From: Serripes groenlandicus
Taxonomy: Eukaryota > Mollusca > Bivalvia > Cardiida > Cardiidae
Assembly: GCA_031761405.1 (NCBI GenBank)
Contig: JASEVX010000011.1
Coordinates: 20,363,996-20,427,995, forward strand
Reading direction: 5' to 3'
DNA length: 64,000 bases
Shown piece by piece: positions 1 through 10,130 of the stretch (positions within the stretch are counted from its first letter, which is position 1; every line of letters begins with the position of its first letter). A program made the position numbers and the translations under genes. The notes below the pieces were generated by a model. It saw nothing but the letters and a program-made list of their open reading frames with translations, ran no database searches and was not told where the DNA came from.

Positions 1-64
1 CTTTTTTCGACTGAGAAAAAAAACCCGGACGAGCGTTGGCGTTCGCTCCGTGGCGCTCTTGTTT
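1..64 (+). mobile_element. 3' end of a rolling-circle-like element (RCE)
   Basis: The segment ends in a GAGCG...CGCTC hairpin followed by GCGCTCTTGTTT. This is the same terminus as the RCEs ending at 10840, 47724 and 51192. The rest of the element lies outside the window. Confidence 0.6.
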
Positions 65-383
65 CAACTTCTGCATGACGGCTGTCGCACGGTCTGGTTT
101 AAATATATGTCAATGGAATTGGACTGTCGTACGATTTTAGGGGTCACAATTGTCAAACACTGAAAACGTTTGCAATTTCTAATAAAGGGGCTGAACTCCA
201 GATTATAGATAGTATAGTCAAAGTTGTCTTGAAATATTAGAATCATAATTCTTGGATAAAATTAGAGTAATAATTTTACTTTCCAGTACAATAAACATCT
301 AAATATTGATTGTTTATGCTTCATTTTTACTGGGTAGACAACCCAGAAAGCCATTTTTTTTACATTTCAATACTTTCAATTGA

Positions 384-436
384 CTTTGTTCAAATCGGCG
401 TTAAACCCCAATCAATTAATCTATCAATCAATCAAT
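384..436 (+). mobile_element. SINE tail fragment
   Basis: Contains the shared SINE tail (CGGCGTTAAACCCCAATCAA followed by ATCAATCAATC repeats) with no head. It is a 5'-truncated copy or a remnant. Confidence 0.65.
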
Positions 437-915
437 TGACTGTTTTTCAACATTTCCTGCCAACATAGTTCTGAACTATTTATCACTTGCTTTGTTGTCA
501 CTTTTAACAATATTTGTAGAAGTTGCAACATTTCGAAATTCTGATCTTCATCTGGAGTTCAGCACCTTTTTCTGTCAACAATAAATTAAATAAAAGCCCT
601 TTGATACTAGTTTAATGGTAAAGCGGACTATCGATAACTCGAATACGAAAGGGACCCATAAGTTACTTTGAGTTCCCGATGTATAGGTGGGATCTCTCGA
701 TTTGTGCTTTATTTTGTGTCTTCAGCTTCGTAATTCAAGCAGTGATAACATCATATCAAGACAAAAACGCAACCAGAACTGCTGCTCATCTGATTTCAAA
801 AGACAGATTCATTCCAAGAATTGTTTCGAGATAAATGATTTAAACGAATTATTAGAATAATCAAGTTTTCGGGTAATCGCAAGTTCATTATATTGTTAAG
901 TTTTTGTCATTTTGT
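437..915. other. No recognisable feature
   Basis: AT-rich sequence without a recognised repeat, RNA gene or convincing exon. From about 916 it grades into a TM1 end remnant (GTCTGCATATGGGAAAGGGT, ending near 957). Confidence 0.4.
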
Positions 916-1140
916 AATGCTGAAAAAAAAAACGTCTGCATATGGGAAAGGGTTAACATTAGTAAGGTTGGTACCATGTACGTTTTTCAATGTCGCAATC
1001 GATATATTTGTACTAAAGCAATTATTTGTGAATTAAAAGACCAATGTTACAATAAACATATATACAATATCAATCGATGGGTCGTGAATTGTAACCCCCG
1101 GCTCGATCAATGTTTATTTCCAATGTTTGATACAAGTCAT

Positions 1141-1416
1141 CGTGACTAGCGGAATAAGAATTCCACCAATGGGCTAAACGTCTACGCTTGACAGGTAACC
1201 AGTAGTTCGAGAAGAAAGGTGAATGAATTACTGGTACCCTGTTTTCATAAAAGAATGTTTAAATACATGTGCGTATTATCGTGACTAGCGGAATAAGAAT
1301 TCCACCAATGGGCTAAACGTCTACGCTTGACAGGTAACCAGTAGTTCGAGAAGAAAGGTGAATGAATTACTGGTACTCTGTTTTCATAAAAGAATGTTTA
1401 AATACATGTGCGTATT
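1141..1416. repeat. 139-bp tandem duplication
   Basis: Two head-to-tail copies begin at 1141 and 1280 and are almost identical; one difference seen is GGTACC versus GGTACT. The unit includes TTCCACCAATGGGCTAA, which is part of the SINE-A body, so a degenerate SINE fragment was duplicated. Near-identity implies a recent event. Confidence 0.85.
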
Positions 1417-1423
1417 GACAACT

Positions 1424-1610
1424 TTTTCCCCCGCATACAACCAATCTGCAGCAGACGACTTTGATAACACCTTGCCAGATATATGGACAGTTACTGTAAA
1501 TCAAAGTATAAGTATAGTTGAAAATATTGTAGCAATGAGAAATTTTCTCTTATGCCACAATAATTTAAAAAGAAGTCTGCTGCAGACGCTTGAAAGGATA
1601 ACCCTACTGG
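1424..1610 (-). mobile_element. TM1 MITE, old degenerate copy
   Basis: CTGCAGCAGACGACTTTGA lies near the left end, a GAGAAATTTTCTCTTATG centre follows, and TCTGCTGCAGACGC lies near the right end. Both termini are eroded. Confidence 0.6.
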
Positions 1611-1904
1611 CGTAAAGCAAGAGAAATAACATTAATAGGGACAATTCACCCACAGTCAATCCTGTTTATTCTTAAATTTACTTATACATGCCATATCTCA
1701 TATCGTAAACTTCATGCAAAAAGGTTGTAGCTACATCTTGTTACAATATGTAGTAACACCAGTTTTGCATGAAGACATCGATATATAAACACTAATCGAA
1801 TGTTGATGATTCTGCCACAGAAATGTGTTATTTCTGACCTATGAAAATAATCTACTTCAGTCACTGACGCTCGTGAAATTGAAAATACATGGTGCATGCT
1901 GCCC

Positions 1905-1991
1905 ATACATCATGAGCAATTTCTCCTTTTGTCACAATGTTTTAAAAAGGCATCTGCTGCAGAGGGGTCAGAAAACGTCTATATGTGGGAA

Positions 1992-2021
<30 letters not shown>
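1905..2021 (-). mobile_element. TM1 MITE half ending in a 30-nt G tract
   Basis: Right half of a TM1 copy (TGAGCAATTTCTCC, CTGCTGCAGAGG, GTCTATATGTGGGAA). Where intact copies end GGGAAAGGGTTAA, this copy runs into 30 consecutive G residues at 1992-2021. The terminal GGG appears to have expanded. Confidence 0.75.
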
Positions 2022-2022
<1 letters not shown>

Positions 2023-2125
2023 GTAAATAGTCGTTTAATGCAATATTCACACAAGCTGTCGGTCATATTTCAATCTGGAGAAATATAACAGATCAGAAGA
2101 GAAACTATTGCTCTGTGATGGATAT

Positions 2126-2592
2126 GCAGCACTCCTCGAGACAGTTCCTCGGCTAACCCATTTATAGACACGTCTTAGAAGACTGCAGTTATCCTCGAGA
2201 CACTATCTCGACTAAACAATGAAAAAAACGCGATTTGGCTGTCTGTAGCACACCTCGGGACAGCATCGTGGCTAACAAAACCATATATAGACACGTTTTG
2301 GAAGTCTAAAACAGTCCTCGAGACACTATCTCGTCACAACCATAGATAGGTACGTTTTGGAAGTCTCGTCTAAACCATATATTTATACATGTTTTGGAAG
2401 TCTGCCGCACTCCTCGAGACAGCATCTCGACTAACCCTTATATATACACGTTTGTGTAAGTCTGCAACAATCCTCGAGACAGCATCTCGGCTAAACCATG
2501 TAAAGACGCGATTTGGAAGTCTGTAGCAATCCTCGAGACAGCATCTCGGCTTAACCATAGATTGACGCGTTTTGGAAGTCTGCAGCCATCTT
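2126..2592. repeat. 59-60 bp satellite, about 8 units
   Basis: Tandem units share TCCTCGAGACAGCATCTCG followed by CTAA, then TTTGGAAGTCTGCAGCA. The last three units (about 2401-2590) are the most regular; earlier ones are decayed or partly deleted. Each unit carries a CGAGA-CAGCA-TCTCG inverted repeat able to form a short hairpin. Confidence 0.85.
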
Positions 2593-2701
2593 CATTGACA
2601 TACTCACCTACCATAAGCCAAAGATCTATATGACATCTGTTTTCACTGAAATTTCCTGAAACATGCTAGGTTTTCGCCCAACATGTTCCGTTTTCGTTGC
2701 C

Positions 2702-2998
2702 GAGCCACAGTAGCTAAGTCGGTAGCGACGCAAGCTGTCAATCCAGGGGTTATGACTTCGAACCCCAGCTCTGGCAACATAATTCCGACGTTTGGCACTT
2801 TTAAGTCACTGTGACAAGCGTCATTTATCTCTCACCAATGGGCTGATAGCCTAGCAGCCAGTTGTTTGGAAAGTATGTTGTGTGAATCACAGGTATGAGA
2901 AAGCCAGGAAACAGCATGGTAGGTGAACTGGCCGCCGTAATATGACTAAATTGTTTAAAACGGCGTTAAAACCCAACCAATCTATTAACCAATCAATC
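2702..2998 (+). mobile_element. SINE-A, near full length
   Basis: The tRNA-like head has an A-box region (TAGCTAAGTCGGTAGCGACG) and a B-box-like stretch (GACTTCGAACCCC). The body contains CACCAATGGGCT and GCAGCCAGTTG, and the tail is AACTGGCCGCCGTAATATGA then CGGCGTTAAAACCCAACCAA. Several substitutions make it older than the copy at 11831. Confidence 0.85.
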
Positions 2999-3048
2999 CT
3001 TTCTCGGTATATATTGAAACCGCAGATGCACTTACAAACAAACCATTC

Positions 3049-3278
3049 TTAACCCTTTCCGTCATATGACAATTCTGCAGCAGACGACTTTGAACGTATT
3101 TTGTCAAAACATAGAAAATCTCCATAGTTTAATGGATAACATATGACTAAAAGTGGAAAACATTGTGCCAAAAGGAGAAATTGCACGTTTTGTGCGATTT
3201 CTTCTTTTGTCACTATGTTTTCAAAAAGCCGTCTGCTGCAGAGGCGTCAGAAAGCGTCTATATGAGGGAAAGTGTTAA
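3049..3278 (-). mobile_element. TM1 MITE, full length
   Basis: TTAACCCTTTCCGTCATA at the left and TATGAGGGAAAGTGTTAA at the right give about 230 bp with TTAA at both ends. The central hairpin arms are GCAC/GTGC type. It encodes nothing and would have needed transposase in trans. Confidence 0.9.
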
Positions 3279-3298
3279 TATGTGATTACTTAATAACG

Positions 3299-3925
3299 CC
3301 CGGGTGCAATACTCGAGTTATCATTTCTGGCGCGGGTAGCAAATATTCTGATATTCTAAATCGATATGTGCAGTTATACGTGAAGTACATGCATGACATA
3401 TATCTGATTAATAATTTCACAATTTCCTTTGATTGAAATCACATCAATCGGCCATACGAAATCAAAGAGACCCATATCAGCATTGAGTTACGTCCCTTGA
3501 TGATGCACGAGCTATTTTATGTAATATATTAATACTCTACGTGAACTGTGTATGCATATTTGCTGTATTTTGGGCCGTTGGCCTAGGACAAATAAATTAT
3601 TGTATTGTATATAATATGGGCATGCCTTTTTCAATACTTTTCACCAAAAGGAAAAAAAAAAAAAAAACATACAAATGACCTTTTTAATACATATATTGAT
3701 TATTATATTCATTTTATTGCAAACAGTGCATTTAACACCTATCTAAAATAGTCTTTGTGAAATTCACATGTCTTGTAGAGAATTTCATCAAAGGATTGCC
3801 AGTGTTAATCATCGAGTTCAAATCACGTTCGGGTCGCAATACAAAGTAACGCCGAGTGCAATATCGCGTATGAGCACCTATTTGCGTCTCTGACAACAAT
3901 GCAGTGTCGATGCACGGACCCGATA
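3299..3925. other. Largely unassigned sequence, possible LINE 3' end
   Basis: Mostly unassigned AT-rich DNA. At 3570-3611, GGCCTAGGACAAATAAATTA followed by TTGTATTGTATA resembles the low-complexity 3' end of a non-LTR retrotransposon, but no coding remnant precedes it. A homopolymer A tract lies near 3652-3667. Confidence 0.25.
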
Positions 3926-3929
3926 AGAG

Positions 3930-4118
3930 CAGCCAAACCTGTGCTAAAGACCAACCTGAAAAAGCGATTCCCTCCCTGTCTATAGCAGCCACACACTCGG
4001 TCTCCCAAATACTCATGTTTTGCATAAATAACCCTGCAAATAAAGATCACCTGTGAAGAAAGACCAGAATTGTGCTTTCCCATGGGTGGTCTTTATACAC
4101 AGGTTCCACTGTATGTGG
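3930..4118 (+). mobile_element. F3 MITE copy
   Basis: Left end CCAAACCTGTGCTAAAGACC and right end GGTCTTTATACACAGGTTCC form inverted termini. Internal AAAGATCACCTGTGAAGAAAGACC gives an internal fold-back. Related copies lie at 36498-36893 and 54425-54832. A reading frame of over 200 codons crosses the right part on the minus strand, but it runs through a SINE and TM1 and is not a gene. Confidence 0.6.
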
Positions 4119-4202
4119 TATCGCGTCCCACTCCTGTTCAAGAAAGAAATACAGATTAGGAGCTTTAGCGATATTTGCCCAAACGACGTTTGACAAAAAC
4201 AA

Positions 4203-4400
4203 AATAGGACATTCATCTTCCGCCAATGGGCTAACAGTCTTTTTTGAAAAAGCAGTTGCTTAGAAAAACTGCTGCGAGGAGTGCTGCTGGTGTGAGATAG
4301 CAAGGAAACACATTGGTATGTGAACTTACCGCCGTAATGTGGCTGGACAATTGTTGTAAACGGCGTTAACCCCCATACCCCCCCCCAATCATCAATCGAT
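4203..4400 (+). mobile_element. SINE-A fragment (body and tail)
   Basis: Contains CGCCAATGGGCTAACAGTC, the AAGCAGTTGCTT motif, CCGCCGTAATGTGGCTGGA and ACGGCGTTAACCCCC. The tRNA-like head is missing. Confidence 0.75.
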
Positions 4401-4644
4401 GTTGTTGGGCGTGTAATCATAATACGCCACACTCCAAACCGAGCGATGCCGTCAAAGAGACGCATAGATTGGTCGCCTCCCCTGAAATCACGCTCTCGTA
4501 TACTTATGTTCAACAGAAGGTAAGTGGAACCAATATACCTGCGTGACGAAATGAATTCCATATAATCTTCCATGACATAAATAACATTGAAAACGTGATG
4601 GCAAAAATTGTGAAAAAAATCCAAATATGAGAGTTCAATCGCCA

Positions 4645-4757
4645 AAGAAAGTTGAAAACATTGTTGCAAAAGAAAAAAATGCTCCTTTTGCCACAATGTT
4701 TTTAAATGTCGTATGCTGCAGAGGCGCCAGAAAGGGCCTATATGTGGGAAATGTTGA
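4645..4757 (-). mobile_element. TM1 MITE, old right half
   Basis: GTTGAAAACATTGTTGCAAA, TGCTCCTTTTGCCACAATG, CTGCAGAGGCGCCAGAAAG and TATATGTGGGAAATG follow the old TM1 order. Confidence 0.65.
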
Positions 4758-4913
4758 TATTTTTGCTCGAATACTTAAATAGTAATTAGATTTATTCTAA
4801 TTATTAAAAATAACACTTTACCTCAATACTTTATGGGCTTATTTCGTTTTATGTGGTTTCTATACAAACACAGATCGTGTTACCTCAACATGTCCTTTTT
4901 GTTTGGGCATCAT

Positions 4914-5176
4914 ACCGCCTTGATGGTGTAGTGGCAGAGCGTCCGCCTCCGGTTCGAGAGATCGTGGGTACAATCCCCGGCCAGGTCATACCAAAGACTT
5001 GTAAAAACGGTAGTAATTGCTTACCCTCCTTGTCGCTCAGGGTCGTTGGGTTAAAATTTCGACAGACTGGCTGATGTCAGGATAAATGGACCAGTAGAAC
5101 TTGTAACATACTAAAGGAACGTCGTGGTATAACTTGACAAGTGCTGAAAGCAGCGTAAAACACCAAACAATCAATG
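4914..5176 (+). mobile_element. SINE-B, near full length
   Basis: Head CCTTGATGGTGTAGTGGCAG then AGCGTCCGCCTC (A-box region) with GGGTACAATCCCCGG as the B-box region. The body has ACTGGCTGATGTCAGGATAA and ATGGACCAGTAG; the tail is AAAGCAGCGTAAAACACCAA. The head resembles a glycine-type tRNA. Confidence 0.85.
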
Positions 5177-5354
5177 TTTGGTCATCAGAACCACTCGCGC
5201 AAATCAGTTTACACTTTCCCACTTGCAATAAAAAAAAATATTTAACTAAGGTTTTACAAATAAAAAAATTCAAAACTATTTCAGTTATAACTCGGCGACA
5301 ATTTACTTATTCATGATCCCTGGGTAGATAAATTATATTATATATATTATATTT

Positions 5355-6393
5355 ATATTTTTAATAGCTTTTCGGAAATGACATGGGAGGACGAGTTATT
5401 ATTAACACATTTTTTTTTTAAATATCTTGAACATATTACAATTACGTTTGTTTAAAAACACTAAGTTATGACACATCTAAAATGAAATAAATATTCCGAT
5501 GTTTTAAGTATTTGCAGTTTCTTTATTTTGACTCGCATTTATGTTTTTTTGTTTTATTTAAAACAGTCCCTATTAGACTTGCAGCAGACTGTTATGTCAA
5601 TATCGAGATAAAAATAAAAATCACGTCGAATTCTGCTTTTAATAACAATTTTAACTAACTGAATGTTATTTTCATTTTCAAAGAGATGTCTTGATTTGAA
5701 AAGAATGCATTCAATAATGTTTATCCATGTATATCTAAAATATAAACTTTTACAAAACTAAAAATGTTGAGGACGTGACTAGCGAATACCGACTGCGTAG
5801 ATAAATCTCCTTTGCAGAGAGCCGTTCTTTACACTCACTTACAAATAGTTAATTATAGGTTATTTAAAATGTTAATTTGGTTCGAAGCAAATGAGGGAAA
5901 GAACACACTGAGATAAAACTGGTTTTAATAGAAAAATTACTTTGAACGAACACTCTCTGCCTATAAAGAGAGTTTCAATAACAACACCTCTGCGAAGAAG
6001 AACGAATCTGGTCTTTCGTACAAAATTAGTTCATCCTTGACAATTTTAAATGTGTCATTAGATTCCCTACAGGCATTTTGCTTGAGATCTGAATAGTATT
6101 ATGCATCATTGACACATGGGCGCTCATCATAATATCATTTTAAAACACGAGTAGTTTGTTATTTTCATTGTAAAAAAGGGAAGGAAAGAATTACAATAAG
6201 TTAACATGTTTTAGGGTTCAGTTTATGTTCGAAATTAAGTTTGAAATGATACAACAATTTCAATGAAATTTAACTGTTTAGCTGATATTATATTTCGAGG
6301 TTGGTCTAATTTATAAATATTGGACTGCATTTCAACATTTGTCAAAGTATGATAAAATTAGGATGCCAAGCTAATATCATTTTGAGAAGAAGA
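5355..6393 (+). repeat. Dispersed repeat R1, copy 1
   Basis: A roughly 0.8-1 kb segment recurs in the same orientation at 25941-26834. The best-matching core is 5579-6393, including GAACACTCTCTGCCTATAAA and TTTCGTACAAAATTA. Copy 1 has about 160 bp of different sequence between 5400 and 5575. No terminal inverted repeat or coding capacity was recognised. Confidence 0.85.
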
Positions 6394-6500
6394 AAAAAGA
6401 GAAAATTCATGTCTTCAGCGATTTAACCCTTTTCTCATTGTTTTAAAAGTAGATTGCTGCAAAGGTGCCCAATGTTGATTTAAATAGGGGAAAGGCAAAA
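6394..6500 (+). mobile_element. TM1 MITE remnant
   Basis: TTTTAAAAGTAGATTGCTGCAAAGG and AATAGGGGAAAGG resemble a strongly eroded TM1 end. It directly adjoins the R1 repeat, as a TM1 end does at the second R1 copy. Confidence 0.35.
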
Positions 6501-7785
6501 TGACGTGCTGTTGCATGCAAATCCTAAAGTGTCTGTTTTGTGGTTTTATTGACAAATAAAAAAATTCAAATATTCTGACAAATATCTTAAAAAGAGTATG
6601 TGGAATTCACAAATCTTATAATTATTCCTTAATGAAAGCACTGTAAATATACTTAGACTAATGATTGGCAAGATTACTCATTTCCATTACTGGTTATGAT
6701 CAATAATTAGTTGGCTGTGTGTATGGTCAACCTACCTTAGAATGGAGATTGGTCATAAACAATTAAATGCTTCAATTATATTTCAATGAAGGACATTCAC
6801 TTCGTTGACAAAAACAATGCAAGTTATGATACATTTTCATTTGACCCCACCCCTGATATTCCAATATGCCCCTCAGTTGATAACTGGTTTTTTCAACTAC
6901 TATAATGTAAGTGTTATGCATAACTGCAGTATGGATTTCCGGTGACATTGATGCGTTGCATCAACTTTCTCTTGTACATCCTCTTATAGAGAGTTTCCGT
7001 ATTTTATCTAGATATTTTCAAAGTCATCGGCTTCAGATATTTTCGTATTTGGGAAAAAACAGTGAGTTAACAGTCTTCAAGTTCAGACGTTACCTTTTGC
7101 GTTAGTTTCACTTTTGAGAAAACCGTATGATACTAAAATGCACACCGTTGCGTTGGGACCAGGGACGTAAGTAGGGAGGGGATAAATAACTGAATTGTAT
7201 TAACAAAAATCACCATTTAGAAATTTCAGTTATTTTCTCGACTATTCGCACGGTAGTCATCCTGGTTTCGGCGTCACACCTTGACACGTGTACAGATATC
7301 GTTCCTGACACACTAGAGTCTCCACGGACGTAGATCAGAGGTATAGTCGTTCCTGACACAAGTTTTCGCGGACGTAGATAAGAGGGATAGGTAATTACAT
7401 TGTATTAAAAAATACCACCTATCCCAACCTTTATAGAACAAATAAAACTCATTAACTATTGACGATATATAACAATAATGAAGATGTTTTCTGAAAGTAA
7501 ATTGCAATAGATAAAACTATTTTAATGCATTATTCTTTCTGAGTATTTTTGATCCAATGTCGCATAATGCAAAGTATGGTCCGTTTTTTACTTAGATTTT
7601 TTTTTTTTTTAATCAAGCCTCCATATATCATGTCCCTTTATTATTTGACTTCGAGATTCTGGCAAAGCGGTGGAATAGTCGAGGGTGCATTCTTATGCAC
7701 ATCTCTTGTTAACAGTATATCAGTAATATCACGGCAAAACAACTTTTAAAAAAGCCTCTGATCCCTTGTTAGCAAACGGGTATTA
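6501..7785. other. Mostly unassigned; weak internal duplication
   Basis: No gene or known repeat recognised. A GGACGTARRTARGAGGG-like motif followed by TTGTATTA recurs at about 7145-7205 and 7370-7424, suggesting an old local duplication. A T homopolymer lies near 7599-7610. Confidence 0.3.
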
Positions 7786-7789
7786 TAGA

Positions 7790-7963
7790 CTAGATTCCAC
7801 CAATGGGCTAAGTCTATGTGGAAAAGCAGCCAGTTCTTTGGGAAGATTGTTGTGTGGAGTACTGGTGTGAGGAAACCAGGAAATACGTGTTTATGTGAAC
7901 TGGCCGCCGTGATATGACTGAGAAATTGTTAAAAACGGCGTTAAACCCCAATCAATCAATAGA
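7790..7963 (+). mobile_element. SINE-A, 5'-truncated
   Basis: Starts inside the body at CCACCAATGGGCTAAGTC and keeps GCAGCCAGTTCTTTGGGAAG, GGCCGCCGTGATATGACTGA and CGGCGTTAAACCCCAATCAA. 5' truncation is typical of retroposition. Confidence 0.85.
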
Positions 7964-8058
7964 CTAGGAAAGTTAAATATTAAAGGGACAGGATATATGG
8001 AGTCTTCATTAAAAAATTGTCAACGCGAAATAAGACCTTGACGCCGGACCCAAATTCT

Positions 8059-8284
8059 CGACCGCCCCGATAGTGTAGTGGTAGAGCGTCTGCCTCGCGT
8101 GCGGGAGGTCATGGGTTCGTAGTAATGGCTGCCCTCCTTGTGGCTCAGTGTTGCAGGGTTAGCATTACGGCCGACTGGCGGGTGTCAGAAAGAAGAGACC
8201 AGTAGCACTCGTAACTTACCAAGGAAACGCCGTGATATAACTGAACAAAATGTTGTAAGCGGCGTAAAACACCAAGCAACAAAA
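8059..8284 (+). mobile_element. SINE-B with a deletion in the head
   Basis: Head CGATAGTGTAGTGGTAGAGC and GCGGGAGGTCATGGGTTCG are followed at once by GTAGTAATGGCTGCCCTCC, so the segment after the B-box is deleted. The body and tail are present. It ends about 250 bp upstream of the promoter described at 8537. Confidence 0.8.
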
Positions 8285-8338
8285 ATCCTAGGAGCTTTTG
8301 AAATACTTTTTATTCGAGCGCTTTTTAATGTTCAACGA

Positions 8339-8414
8339 AAAAGAAATTGCAGCAGACGAACTTGATGTTTTCAAAGTCGAGTGCTGCATTATGTCTTGTA
8401 TGTGGGAAAGTGTT
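8339..8414. mobile_element. TM1 MITE remnant
   Basis: ATTGCAGCAGACGAACTTGA and TTGTATGTGGGAAAGTGT are the two ends of an internally deleted old TM1. Confidence 0.45.
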
Positions 8415-8536
8415 TAAGTAAAACGGTTCGTTTGTCTCACTTTTAATAACCGACCAAGTCGGAAATGACGCAAATCGAAAGCGATACACTACTATCCCTT
8501 CAAGTTTTCCAATACACAGACGTGGTAAGTGAGGGT

Positions 8537-8573
8537 TATAAAAGCTCTAATTCTTGACAGCCAAACGTCAGTG
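8537..8573 (+). promoter_or_regulatory. Candidate core promoter: TATA box plus initiator
   Basis: TATAAAAG at 8537-8544 is followed by TCAGTG at 8568-8573. Taking the A at 8570 as +1 puts the TATA box at about -33, within the usual metazoan range. The stretch is free of recognised repeats, unlike most of the window. GGAAATGACGCAAAT upstream (8461-8475) resembles an ATF/C-EBP type site, which is weak evidence on its own. The strong-context ATG at 8711 downstream makes the pair more credible than either motif alone. Confidence 0.5.
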
Positions 8574-8710
8574 TACTGTCGGGAGAGTTTAAATCGCGTG
8601 TGTATCATATAGGTAAAAACTTTCTACACTGGCATTTACACTCAAAATGTAATTGTGTTTATGTAAAAAAGTGAATTATAAACAAGGAGATTTGCTCCGA
8701 CGTTATTAAA
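8570..8710 (+). other. Inferred 5' leader with two start-stop uORFs
   Basis: Between the inferred start site and the coding ATG there are only two ATG triplets, at 8647 and 8661. Each is followed directly by TAA (ATGTAA, twice). Minimal uORFs of this kind are known to stall or divert scanning ribosomes in other genes; the effect here is inferred. The leader length assumes that 8570 is the start site and that there is no intron in the leader. Confidence 0.4.
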
Positions 8711-8798
8711 ATGGCCACTAAAGTGATTTATTTTACGGTGGATGGAAGTTCTGAGCAGGCCGAGTTCCGTAGCGATGATCCGTCAGACGATATTAAAG
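8711..8798 (+). CDS. Candidate first coding exon of an unidentified gene
   Basis: The ATG has a good context (A at -3, G at +4) and opens 29 codons plus one base, ending at AAAG|GTAGGA, a plausible splice donor at 8799-8800. The exon therefore ends in phase 1. The encoded start is MATKVIYFTVDG, then an acidic stretch ending DDPSDDIK. The alternating hydrophobic beginning followed by a charged turn would suit the first hairpin of a ubiquitin-like or DIX-like fold, but I do not recognise the family. Reading through the donor meets a stop 20 codons later. Base composition is higher in GC than the surroundings and no repeat overlaps it. The next exon must lie to the right; none was recognised in the remaining 55 kb, so the window may be mostly its first intron. 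A chance reading frame remains possible. Confidence 0.5.
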
Positions 8799-8881
8799 GT
8801 AGGAAACTTTTGAACTCTTTGAAAACAATTAGGAATCTACCTGAGCAATGTGGTTCGTAAGTAAGATATGGATGCTTGACA

Positions 8882-9105
8882 CATAGTTGAAAACATTGTA
8901 GTAAATGGAGGCATTACTTTTGTATTAAGCAACTGCTCCTTTCTCACCGCTGTTTTCGAACGTCGTCTGCTGTGAGTTCTACGTCCCTGCTGATATCCGT
9001 AGTGGCGAATCTTTAGGTGATATCAACTCTTTTCCCACATGTAGACGCTGACCCATTTGCAGAAGATAACTTGTGAAAATATTGTGGCAAGAGGAGAAAT
9101 TGATC
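8882..9105. mobile_element. TM1 MITE fragments, old
   Basis: Two eroded pieces: 8882-8975 (AGTTGAAAACATTGTAGTAA and CGTCGTCTGCTG) and 9024-9105 (TTTTCCCACATGTAGACGC and TGTGGCAAGAGGAGAAATTG). Both lie in the putative first intron. Confidence 0.5.
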
Positions 9106-9322
9106 CTGATAAAAAAGTTGACCTTTTGACATGTAAAGTGTTCAACTTACTATAATCTTTCTGACGTTCTTACAGCAGAGGAAAAGATCGTTACTAAATG
9201 AACAAGCTCAAATTATGAGAAAGTTATCTTTTTGCCACAATGTCTGATCAATAATTATACTTTCATTTATAGATATTTTATCTTTTACAATTCTATATTT
9301 ATTTGTTTATTTATAGGACTTA

Positions 9323-9552
9323 TCTACCCTTTCCCTGATATGACAATTCTGCAGCAGACGACTTTGAACATATGTTGTCAAAACATAGAAAATCTCTATA
9401 ATTGAATGGATAACCTATGACTAAAAGTGGAAAACATTGTGGCAAAAGGAGAAATTGCTTGTTTTGAGCAATTTCTTCGTTTGTCACTATGTTTTCAAAA
9501 AGCCGTCTGCTGCAGAGGCGTCAGAAAGCATCTATATGAGGGAAAGAGTTAA
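9323..9552 (-). mobile_element. TM1 MITE, full length
   Basis: Complete 230-bp order with CCCTTTCCCTGATA and TATGAGGGAAAGAGTTAA. The left target motif has decayed to TCTA. Its centre is TTGCTTGTTTTGAGCAA. Confidence 0.88.
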
Positions 9553-9559
9553 GCCTGTA

Positions 9560-10125
9560 TGGATATGAGTGGGCCTTTATGTATTTGTTGCGTATGGGGA
9601 TCAAGATTGACCTGTTCATACACAGTCGGATCTGATCTAAAACTACACAACATATATATTTTATAACAACTTCGTATGAGTGAATCTAGTGCTCATGTAT
9701 AGGAATTTGGGATTTTTCATGTTGATCCAACCTATTTTGCGGGAAACGACGTCACTCCATTTGATGTTACGCCAAAATGAAGTGTTACAGAAATGACACG
9801 ACGTCGTCATGGCTACGGTACAGTCAAAATTTAGGTTCGGGCGTAGTAGTCTATTACTGTCGTCTGTTTTGACAAACAGAGACACAGTTCTATTTATTTT
9901 TAACTTTTTCGTACAAGTTTTAATTCACACAAAAATAACAAGGAGAAATTGTTTGTGATGAGAAGTTCCTCCTTTTGTCATTACATTTTCAAAAATAGTA
10001 GGAATGTGTTTGCATGTTACTTGTCCATGCATCCTTAACCACTGTAAACTTTTCAATAGATTCTTTATAACACACATGCACAGATCTATTGTATGATAAT
10101 GATTAAATTATATTCGTTACCAGTA
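9560..10125. other. Mostly unassigned; short TM1 piece
   Basis: No confident gene. A TM1-like piece (AAGGAGAAATTG, TCCTCCTTTTGTCATTAC) lies at about 9940-10006. GACGTCAC-type motifs occur near 9750 and 9800. Confidence 0.3.
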
Positions 10126-10130
10126 TTTTT

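Noticed and set aside
3570..3611. LINE 3' end as a firm call
   Set aside because: Only a low-complexity AATAAATTATTGTATTG-like tail is visible, with no reverse-transcriptase remnant upstream; left as a possibility.
4013..4696. 227-residue minus-strand open frame
   Set aside because: It crosses an F3 MITE, a SINE-A fragment and a TM1 half, and has no family resemblance.
9661..9885. Two opposed frames around 9809 (ATGGCTACGG with good context on plus; 74 codons on minus)
   Set aside because: Neither has a convincing splice donor, domain or promoter. GACGTC motifs nearby are not enough.
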